A stretch of 46,350 nucleotides of DNA from JAENVU01 sp031362155 (GTDB taxonomy: Bacteria; Actinomycetota; Acidimicrobiia; IMCC26256; JAENVU01): the NCBI GenBank assembly GCA_031362155.1, contig JANLRZ010000092.1, forward strand, positions 1 to 46,350, read 5' to 3'. This document shows positions 40,720 to 46,350 of this stretch, piece after piece. The notes below the pieces were generated by a model. It saw only the letters and a list, made by a program, of their open reading frames with translations, did not search any database and was not told the DNA's origin. Position 1 is the stretch's first letter; every line of letters begins with the position of its first letter. The translations under genes and the position numbers were made by a program.

Positions 40720-40914
40720 ATGACTTCAACCATGGCGGACCAGTCCGACAACATCATGAGCCGTGACGATGTGCTTCGTCTCCTCGACGAACAAGCGCGT
40801 CAATTTCTCGACATGACCGGCGAGCAGTTCATCGCCGCGGCGCGCGCGGGGACACTTCCGGATCACCCGATGATCGCTCACCTTTGCCTGCTGGCGGGTG
40901 AGGGAGCCTGTTAG
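40720..40914 (+). CDS. Small antitoxin-like protein
   Basis: 64 residues, with a strong GAAGGGAG (40706-40713) before ATG 40720. The core MSRDDVLRLLDEQARQFLDM and GEQFIAAARAGTLPD is mostly helical, and the C-terminal HPMIAHLCLLAGEG is hydrophobic. From memory, small proteins with a LLDEQAR..L.MSGEEF..A..AGE pattern are common in actinobacterial islands, always before a larger unknown gene; I cannot name the family with certainty. It overlaps the next gene by 17 bp. The antitoxin role is inferred from size, position and coupling. Confidence 0.65.
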   Translation: MTSTMADQSDNIMSRDDVLRLLDEQARQFLDMTGEQFIAAARAGTLPDHPMIAHLCLLAGEGAC

Positions 40915-41467
40915 GTCGGACGCCGACGCTCGCCGTCGGTACGTCCACCACCTCAACATCTCGCTGAGTTGCGTCACATCTTCGACGATCTGGCGCGTTG
41001 GCGAAGCCAGCACGGCGGGCTGCTGGCTTCTGCTCTTCAGCTCGACGCCGATCACGCTCTCCCGCGGTCTTGAGCAAGGGCCCCTCTACCTCAACGGAAC
41101 CCAGGTGTTCCATTATGCCGACGACCCGCGGTACATGGGAGAGCGGAAAGTCGTCACCGACGAGTACGCCTACACGTTGGCCGAAGACGACGCTCTGACG
41201 GACGAACTCTTTGGGTGGCACTGGCAACCGGCGCACGGGCATCCGGATCCGCACATCCACGTTGGATATCCGAATCCTGTGTACCCGCGTTCGACCAAGT
41301 GGCACGTTCCTGGAGGCCGCGTCGCCTTCGAGCAGGTGCTCGCCTTCGCGATCCACGAACTGGGGGTTCGGCCCGTGCGTGAGGACGCGGCCGCAGTGCT
41401 CGAAGAAAAGCTCTCACTCTTCCGGCGGTTCGCGACCTGGGGAGTACCGACCCAGCCTCTGGAGTAG
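40898..41467 (+). CDS. Toxin-like protein of a two-gene cassette (possible DUF6516/TumE-like)
   Basis: 189 residues. After a basic start come SLSCVTSSTIWRVG and a strand-rich part (GCWLLLFSSTPITL, LYLNGTQVFHYADDP), then a characteristic GWHWQPAHGHPDPHIHVGYP block with clustered His/Trp and a final helical LAFAIHELGVRPVREDAAAV. The VTSST near the N-terminus and the W-H-W/PHxH cluster recall DUF6516/TumE-like proteins, a suspected toxin family. This is a memory-based resemblance and not a search result. Overlap with the 64-aa gene suggests co-translation. No clear membrane or signal sequence. Confidence 0.6.
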   Translation: MREPVRSDADARRRYVHHLNISLSCVTSSTIWRVGEASTAGCWLLLFSSTPITLSRGLEQGPLYLNGTQVFHYADDPRYMGERKVVTDEYAYTLAEDDALTDELFGWHWQPAHGHPDPHIHVGYPNPVYPRSTKWHVPGGRVAFEQVLAFAIHELGVRPVREDAAAVLEEKLSLFRRFATWGVPTQPLE

Positions 41468-41607
41468 AGCGATCTGTCGGTCTGGCCGAGGGGGTCCATT
41501 GGGGAGGGCCGTCGACGCGCATCGGCCGGGAGGTCGTATCCATCGAAACGGTCGCGGCGTGAGCGCCGATCGCTCGAATAGTGTTGTCAAGTGGAGCGGC
41601 GCCGAGA
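41468..41607. other. Gap between the cassette and the APH-like gene
   Basis: 140 bp with no gene. It contains TAGTGT (41579-41584), a likely -10 for the next gene. Otherwise nothing recognisable. Confidence 0.4.
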
Positions 41608-42597
41608 ATGTCGGTGCAGTCGCAGGGTGGCGCGGTGACGTCCTTCGACGATCTTTCGGCCCGCGGGCAGCGCGAGCGCATGCGGCGGTTCGGCCGTCGA
41701 GCACTTGCTCCATACGGGATCGACGCCGACGTCGACCTGAGGTTTGTCGCCGCCTCGTTCAACACCATCTTTCGAGTGCACGAGAATCCTCGTAGCGCGG
41801 CTCTGCGGATCGGACCTCGGGAGCGGATCCACGCCGAACGCACCGAGTTCGTCGAAGCGGCATGGATACGGGCGCTGAGAGCAGACAAGGTCGCGCAGCC
41901 TCCGGACGTGATCGAAACCCGGGACGGCTCGCCCGTGTCCTCCTGTTCGATGCCGGGTGTGCCCGCCGAACGTTCCTGCATGCTCTTCGAGTGGGTGCCC
42001 GGCGTGACCTTGAGCGAGCGGATCAGCGTCGAACGGTTGCGCGGTATGGGGCAACTCTCGGCAAGGTTGCACCAGCACGGAGCCGATATGTCGCCGTTGG
42101 TCCAACGGTCGGTGCTCGTGGCGGACCGAGTTCTGTACTGGCGGGTCGAGAACCGTCTCCACGAGCTCGGACCGATGATGCTCGAAGCCTTCGACCGTGC
42201 CACCGCGAGCATCGAAGCGCTATGGGCCGCTCCGCCAAGCCCTCCGCAGCTCCTCCATGGCGATCTCACGCGGTACAACGTGATGGTTGACGGAGATCGT
42301 CTGATCCCGATCGACTTCCAGGACGCCGTCTGGGGTCTCGACGTGCAGGACTTGGCGGTTTCCTTGGTGTCCTTGGGCAGGGCCGACAGTTCAGATGATC
42401 TCGGCGCCGCATTCCGGTTGGGCTACGAGTCGGTTCGGCCGTGGCCTGACCTTTCACCGGAGCTGCTCGCCACCCTTTGCGCAGCGCGCCGTCTTCATCA
42501 GCTCAACCTGTCTCTGACGCTCCGCAAGCCCGGTCTCGATGCATTTGTTCATCGCATGGAGGATCTCATCGAGCGGTGGCTACGTTCGCCCGCGTGA
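41608..42597 (+). CDS. APH-fold phosphotransferase
   Basis: 329 residues of the aminoglycoside phosphotransferase/choline kinase fold. Brenner's motif is LLHGDLTRYNVMVDG, followed by PIDFQDAVWGLDVQDLAVSL (metal-binding Asp). The N-lobe has AALRIGPRERIHAE, corresponding to the ATP-binding lysine region; the family's Lys there is replaced or hard to align (RIG). MLFEWVPGVTL links the lobes. Substrate unknown: small-molecule or sugar kinase, possibly antibiotic phosphorylation. ATG 41608 is preferred; a GTG at about 41635 is possible. Cargo of the island. Confidence 0.85.
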   Translation: MSVQSQGGAVTSFDDLSARGQRERMRRFGRRALAPYGIDADVDLRFVAASFNTIFRVHENPRSAALRIGPRERIHAERTEFVEAAWIRALRADKVAQPPDVIETRDGSPVSSCSMPGVPAERSCMLFEWVPGVTLSERISVERLRGMGQLSARLHQHGADMSPLVQRSVLVADRVLYWRVENRLHELGPMMLEAFDRATASIEALWAAPPSPPQLLHGDLTRYNVMVDGDRLIPIDFQDAVWGLDVQDLAVSLVSLGRADSSDDLGAAFRLGYESVRPWPDLSPELLATLCAARRLHQLNLSLTLRKPGLDAFVHRMEDLIERWLRSPA

Positions 42598-42833
42598 ACT
42601 GTGACGAGCAGGCGCTCGTTGCGGTGCTGCTGCCCGTCATTCATCTCAGTATCGCCTCGTCCGGGGCGTCACGGCGACCGGCACGCGGTACGGAGATCGG
42701 TCTTGCTAACGCCTTGCTAACGAACTGCGCGCAACGCGGTCGCGCGACGCAGACGTGGTGGACGCGCGGTCGCGCGAAGTTCTTGCTCAGGAGGTCGCGA
42801 CGGATTCCAGCGCGCGCCGTAGAAGGACGAGCC
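42598..42833. other. Gene-free right end of the island
   Basis: 236 bp with no convincing gene. It holds the right 24-bp direct repeat and a local direct repeat of CGCGGTCGCGCGA (from about 42735 and 42760), within a palindrome-rich stretch that might be a recombinase or protein-binding region. The right tRNA fragment follows. Confidence 0.45.
42703..42726. repeat. Right copy of the 24-bp island direct repeat
   Basis: TTGCTAACGCCTTGCTAACG followed by AACT; one mismatch to 40565-40588. It includes two exact TTGCTAAC units. Confidence 0.75.
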
Positions 42834-42893
42834 GCGGCTCAAACCCGCCGGCTCCGTAACGGGGCGTGAGGGTTCGAATCCCTCTCCGGGCAC
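42834..42893 (+). pseudogene. 3' fragment of tRNA-Leu (attR-like)
   Basis: Sixty nt match 40450-40509 with changes at 40456 (T to C; anticodon TAA to CAA), 40476 (T to C) and 40479 (A to G). The last replaces a pair by a T-G pair in the variable arm. No acceptor 5' strand or D arm precedes it (no GCCCGGA nearby), so it cannot fold to a tRNA. It marks the right boundary of the island. Confidence 0.85.
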
Positions 42894-42906
42894 GGTGGAC
42901 TCGGTA

Positions 42907-44190
42907 TCAGACCGCGGCTCGGGCCTCGGAGTCCATGGGCTCGACGGTTGGCATCGAACGGGCAGGGAACGAGTGCTCGGCGGCCTGGGGTCGGTTGGAG
43001 TATCGGAGTTGCACAACGCTGATGTACCGCTCGTCGAAGCCCGCTTCGCAATACGAGAAGTAGAACTCCCACAGTCGCTTGAACCGCTCGTCGTAGCCGT
43101 GCGCGCGCAACGAGTCCCGAGCTTGATGCAGGTTGGACCTCCACCGTCGCAGGGTCTCGGCGTAGTGGATTCCGTAGTCCTGGACATGGGTCAGCGTCAT
43201 CGTGTGCGCGTTCGCCGCGGTGGTCAGCGCACCGACCGACGGCAGGCAACCGCCAGGGAAGATTGCGGCCTTGATGAAGTCGGTCCGGCGCTTGGTCCGC
43301 TCGAAGGCTCGATCCGGGACCACGATGGCCTGGAGGACAACGACGCCGTCGTCGGTGAGCATGGCTCGACAGCGCTCGAAGAACGTGTCGTACTCGCGCC
43401 AGTCGACCGCCTCGATCATTTCGATGGCGACGATCTTGTCGAACGTGGCGTCGATCGTTCGGTAGTCATCGGGGAGGACGGTCACGAGGTGGTCGAGTCC
43501 TGCGGCGCGGACGCGGGCCCGGGCGTACTCGTACTGTTCGGTCGAAATCGTGGTCGTCGTGACTCGGCACCCGTAGGTCGACGCGGCGTAGACCGCGAAT
43601 CCACCCCAGCCCGTGCCGATTTCGAGCACGTGATCCTGCGGCGAGAGGTCGAGGGCGGCGGCCAAGCGGTCGAGCTTCGTCCGGCTGGCCTGCGCGAGCG
43701 AGGCCCCCGGCGTTTCGAACACCGCACTCGAGTACATCATCGTCTCATCGAGGAGCTGCGCGAACAGTTCGTTGCCCAGGTCGTAGTGCGACTGAATGTT
43801 GTGGCGGTCGCGAGCGAGATCCGGTGGGCGACGCCGAGCGATCGGATCGAGGATCGGTCGGACCGCGCGGTGGAAGCGGTCGCGAATGGCGTGGGTCGGG
43901 GCGACGCTGCGGTACGCGAGCCGGAGGACACTGGTGAGGTCCTCGGTATCCCACCACCCGTCGGCGTAGGCCTGGCCCAGGCCGATACTCCCGGAGCGCA
44001 AGAGCCGCCGGGCGACGTCCGGGTGGTGGATGGTCACTCGCGCGTGGAGCGGCGTTCGCCCTTCGGTGGCATCCGCACGGCCGAACGTCTGGGTGCCGTC
44101 CGGGCCGCACACCTCCAGGGTGCCACCCCGGATGCGTTGCAACAGCGGCACGAGGAGGCGGGATGAGCCGCGGGTCAGCGGACCATTCAT
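42907..44190 (-). CDS. Cyclopropane-fatty-acyl-phospholipid synthase-like methyltransferase
   Basis: 427 residues. The N-terminal CFA domain (LRSGSIGLGQAYADGWWDTEDL) precedes the Rossmann methyltransferase with VLEIGTGWGGFAVYAA (SAM binding), the HYDLGNELFAQLLDETMMYS motif and IEMIEAV. HIQSHYDLGN and FIFPGG are typical for CFA synthases; here AAIFPGGCLPS. It adds a methylene or methyl group to an unsaturated acyl chain of membrane phospholipids. ATG 44190 overlaps the DUF1365 stop by 4 bp; in this company it could be a UfaM/Cfa type enzyme. Confidence 0.92.
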   Translation of the reverse strand: MNGPLTRGSSRLLVPLLQRIRGGTLEVCGPDGTQTFGRADATEGRTPLHARVTIHHPDVARRLLRSGSIGLGQAYADGWWDTEDLTSVLRLAYRSVAPTHAIRDRFHRAVRPILDPIARRRPPDLARDRHNIQSHYDLGNELFAQLLDETMMYSSAVFETPGASLAQASRTKLDRLAAALDLSPQDHVLEIGTGWGGFAVYAASTYGCRVTTTTISTEQYEYARARVRAAGLDHLVTVLPDDYRTIDATFDKIVAIEMIEAVDWREYDTFFERCRAMLTDDGVVVLQAIVVPDRAFERTKRRTDFIKAAIFPGGCLPSVGALTTAANAHTMTLTHVQDYGIHYAETLRRWRSNLHQARDSLRAHGYDERFKRLWEFYFSYCEAGFDERYISVVQLRYSNRPQAAEHSFPARSMPTVEPMDSEARAAV

Positions 44191-44972
44191 GATTGGGCTC
44201 CCGTTCTGCGGGGGTGGGGAACGAATCGTGCGCCCGCCCACCAAGTCCTGAACGCCTCCACGTGAATCCTGATCGAGACGCGCAGCGGCAACATGGGGTA
44301 GCGCGCCGGCAGAGCGATCGCGCTCCGCCGGTCGAGGATGACGCGCTGCAGGGCGAGTTCGGCCCGGAACAGCTCCACCGTTCCGCGTCGTACTTCGACG
44401 ACCAGGGAGACGTCGTCGTTCGGCAGCGTCCAGCGGACGTGGTACTCGACATCGGAGGGGAGGAGTGGTGAGACGTGCATCGACTTCGCGGCCGTGCCGC
44501 TGGTCGCGCCGTCCCGCGCGTCGAAGACGTACCAGGTGCGTTCACCCCATGGCGTGTTGCTCACTTCGAGGACGATCGCCTCGAGGGATCGGTCCTCGGC
44601 GTCCCAGCAGTAGTAAACGGCAAGGGGATTGAACAGCCATCCGAAGGTGCGGAAGTGTGCGAGGAGCCGCACCCGGCCGACGGGCCGCCACCCGAGCCGG
44701 TCGGCGACGAGATCACGGACGCCGTCGGCGAGTGGGGTGTCGGCGCCGTCGAAGAAATCGCGGCGGCGATACCTCACCGCGGCCGCGCGCCGGCCCGACC
44801 ACATCGGCAACGGGTCGAGCACCCCCGGCAGCGCGTCGACATCCGCGCAGACGAGGAACAGCTTCGGCGCGAATGATCGGCTCGGCGTGGCGCGGGTGTG
44901 GGTCGCGGTGCCGGTGTACGCAGCGATCGTGTCGCGTCGGGTGCTCAGGGACGCGCTCGTGGTCGACGTCAT
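44187..44972 (-). CDS. DUF1365 family protein
   Basis: 261 residues. LLAHFRTFGWLFNPLAVYYCWD, EVSNTPWGERTWYVFD and KSMHVSPLLPSDVEYHVRWTLP are the family's conserved blocks (the His in KSMHVSP is invariant). The function is unknown; it is nearly always between an FAD oxidoreductase and a CFA synthase and probably helps to bring acyl substrate to them. Both ends overlap its neighbours by 4 bp, so the operon is tightly coupled. Confidence 0.92.
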   Translation of the reverse strand: MTSTTSASLSTRRDTIAAYTGTATHTRATPSRSFAPKLFLVCADVDALPGVLDPLPMWSGRRAAAVRYRRRDFFDGADTPLADGVRDLVADRLGWRPVGRVRLLAHFRTFGWLFNPLAVYYCWDAEDRSLEAIVLEVSNTPWGERTWYVFDARDGATSGTAAKSMHVSPLLPSDVEYHVRWTLPNDDVSLVVEVRRGTVELFRAELALQRVILDRRSAIALPARYPMLPLRVSIRIHVEAFRTWWAGARFVPHPRRTGAQS

Positions 44973-46255
44973 CGGGTGCTCTCGATGGCCGCGGCCACTT
45001 CGAGGCCGCTCTGTACGCCGTCTTCGTGGAATCCGTACCCCCAGTACGCGCCCGCGAAATAGACGTTGCGCCGACCCTGGATCTCGTGCCGTCGGCGCTG
45101 CGCGGCGATCGCCGCGGCGTTGAAGACGGGGTGCTCGTATTCGATATCGGCCAGAACCTGATCGTCACGGATCGCGTCACGACGGTTCAGGGTCACGAGG
45201 AGCGGTTGCGTGCTCTCGATCGATTGCAGACGGTTCATCCAGTAGGTGACCGTGGCCCCGGTCGAGCCGCCGATCCCGACGGCGTAGTTCCAACTTGCGC
45301 GCGCTCGGGGTCGTTTCGGCAGGAGGTTGCCATCGGTGTGGAGAGTGGCGTGATTCCGCTGATACTCGATGGCGCCGAGGATCTGACGTTCGGGGGCGTC
45401 GGCATCACTGAGGATGCGAAGTGCCTGGCTGCTGTGAGTTGCGAGGACGACCCGATCGAATGTCGACGTCCCTCCCTCGTGCAGGACCTCGACGCTGGTA
45501 CCCCTCCGCACGACCTTGTCCACCGGCGCGCCAGAGTGGATCCGGTCGCGGAACGGCCGGACGAGTTCGTCGACGTACCGGCGCGAACCACCGGTGATCG
45601 TGCGCCACTCCGGTCGACCCCTGAGGTCGAGCAGTCCGTGATTGTCCATGAAACGCACATAGGCCGTCGCCGGGAAGGCGAGGAAGGTGTTCGGATCGGC
45701 AGACCAGATGGCGGCGCCGAAGGGGATCAGGAAGCTGTCGACGAACTGACGCGAGAGCCCGAGGTCGTCGACGAACTCGCCGAGGCTCCGGTCGTTGCCG
45801 ACATCGGCGTCGGTTGGAGGCCCGGGGAGGCGACCGCGAGCGGCCAACCCCGCCGCCATTGCGCGCGCGGCGCGGTTGAAGCGGATGATGTCGGAGACGA
45901 ATCGGTAGTAGCTCGGTCGAGCGAGGTTGGAGCGCTGCGCGAAGAGCGCGTCGAGACTCGCGCCGCCGAACTCGATCCCGGAGTTGTGATCGGTCACGGC
46001 GAAGCTCATGTCGGTGGGCTGGGACCGAACGCCGAGCTCGTCGAGGAGCGCTACGAAACCTGGGTAGTTGCGTTCGTTGTAGACGATGAAGCCGGTGTCC
46101 ACGGCGTGGTGGACTCCGTCGAGCTCGACGTCGATCGTGTTGACGTGACCGCCGACCCGCGTATCGGCCTCGAACACGGTGATGTCGTGCTCGCGCTGGA
46201 GCCGGTGGGCCGTGACGAGCCCGGCCACGCCGGTCCCGACGATGGCGATCCTCAT
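44969..46255 (-). CDS. FAD-dependent amine-oxidase-like oxidoreductase of the CFA cluster
   Basis: 428 residues. The N-terminal FAD-binding GTGVAGLVTAHRLQ with FEADTRVGGHVNT, then GFIVYNERNYPGFVALLDELGV, an RTITGGSRRYVDELV block, and the C-terminal FAGAYWGYGFHEDGVQSGLEVA identify the oxidoreductase found with DUF1365 and CFA synthase. It likely reduces or desaturates the acyl chain. First gene of the operon. Its promoter lies in the last 95 bp of the window, which contain an inverted repeat. Confidence 0.92.
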   Translation of the reverse strand: MRIAIVGTGVAGLVTAHRLQREHDITVFEADTRVGGHVNTIDVELDGVHHAVDTGFIVYNERNYPGFVALLDELGVRSQPTDMSFAVTDHNSGIEFGGASLDALFAQRSNLARPSYYRFVSDIIRFNRAARAMAAGLAARGRLPGPPTDADVGNDRSLGEFVDDLGLSRQFVDSFLIPFGAAIWSADPNTFLAFPATAYVRFMDNHGLLDLRGRPEWRTITGGSRRYVDELVRPFRDRIHSGAPVDKVVRRGTSVEVLHEGGTSTFDRVVLATHSSQALRILSDADAPERQILGAIEYQRNHATLHTDGNLLPKRPRARASWNYAVGIGGSTGATVTYWMNRLQSIESTQPLLVTLNRRDAIRDDQVLADIEYEHPVFNAAAIAAQRRRHEIQGRRNVYFAGAYWGYGFHEDGVQSGLEVAAAIESTR

Positions 46256-46321
46256 GAGCCCCAGACCCCGGTCCGAAATGTGTGCACGAGAGGAGTTCGG
46301 TGGTCAGGGGTCCGGCGGATG

Positions 46322-46337
46322 GGTGACGGCGGTCACC
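46322..46337. promoter_or_regulatory. Inverted repeat upstream of the FAD/DUF1365/CFA operon
   Basis: GGTGAC-GGCG-GTCACC is a perfect 6-bp inverted repeat with a 4-nt centre, about 70 bp upstream of the operon start at 46255. It is a candidate operator. The rest of 46256-46350 holds no gene. Confidence 0.4.
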
Positions 46338-46350
46338 GATTCTCAGCCGG

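Larger units (their letters stand above)
40450..42893. mobile_element. Small tRNA-Leu integrated island (integrase-less)
   Basis: The segment lies between the 3' 60 nt of tRNA-Leu (40450-40509) and a 60-nt copy of it (42834-42893) with three substitutions. That is the signature of site-specific integration at a tRNA 3' end, with attL restoring the tRNA and attR the displaced chromosomal end. Cargo: a 64-aa/189-aa gene pair and an APH-fold kinase. There is no recombinase gene, so it is a remnant or a satellite mobilised in trans. A second direct repeat (40565-40588 and 42703-42726) lies inside both ends. Base composition looks less GC-biased than in the flanks by eye. Confidence 0.75.

Noticed and set aside
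40915..41080. Possible frameshift in the 189-aa gene, since frame 1 (AELRHIFDDLARW...) also looks coding
   Set aside because: The frame used contains the VTSST motif and continues without interruption to the His/Trp block; the alternative has no start codon after the 64-aa gene and stops at about 41080.
42834..42893. A second functional tRNA-Leu (CAA)
   Set aside because: Only the 3' 60 nt are present; no acceptor 5' strand or D arm exists upstream, so it cannot fold.

Overview
The window is a GC-rich chromosomal segment of an actinobacterium. Gene order gives the clade: metG-tatD-rpfB-like-rsmA-ispE, then glmU-prs-rplY-pth, then mfd-PPIase-mazG-eno-ftsB-DUF501-ppx is the conserved actinobacterial housekeeping locus also seen around Rv1005-Rv1030 of Mycobacterium tuberculosis. 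Frequent GTG starts, 4-bp stop/start overlaps and many start codons placed 6-7 nt after a TANNNT box (leaderless-type promoters) agree. An acidimicrobial-type lineage is my guess, not something the sequence proves.

Layout. 1-5.7 kb: a two-component system, an OafA-type acyltransferase with an SGNH domain, a DUF192 protein, rsmI and a small AbrB-like regulator. 5.8-11.7 kb: metG, tatD, an rpfB-position cell-wall protein, rsmA and ispE. 11.8-16.5 kb: the tiny ribosomal protein bS22 (minus strand), tRNA-Gln, glmU, prs, a small membrane protein, rplY and pth. 16.5-19.1 kb: gmhB, gmhA and hldE, which supply an ADP-heptose type sugar nucleotide and are inserted where other actinobacteria have nothing between pth and mfd. 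19.1-28.9 kb: mfd, a PrsA/SurA-like lipoprotein, mazG, a flavin-fold protein, eno, ftsB, DUF501 and ppx. 28.9-36.3 kb: mixed metabolism (aminotransferase, EEP nuclease, oligoribonuclease, acyl-CoA synthetase, GNAT, enoyl-CoA hydratase). 36.3-39.8 kb: an SDR/acyltransferase operon and a MATE exporter.

The accessory part starts at about 39.8 kb. A hypothetical ORF carrying an in-frame 111-bp tandem duplication runs into a tRNA-Leu(UAA) gene; its stop codon is the tRNA anticodon. The 3' 60 nt of this tRNA is repeated, with three changes, at 42834-42893. The 2.3 kb between is a small integrase-less tRNA island carrying a two-gene cassette (64 aa + 189 aa) that looks like a toxin-antitoxin type pair, and an APH-fold kinase. 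A second 24-bp direct repeat lies just inside both island ends.

42.9-46.3 kb, minus strand: a translationally coupled FAD oxidoreductase, DUF1365 and cyclopropane-fatty-acid-synthase-like operon, a known combination for modifying membrane acyl chains.
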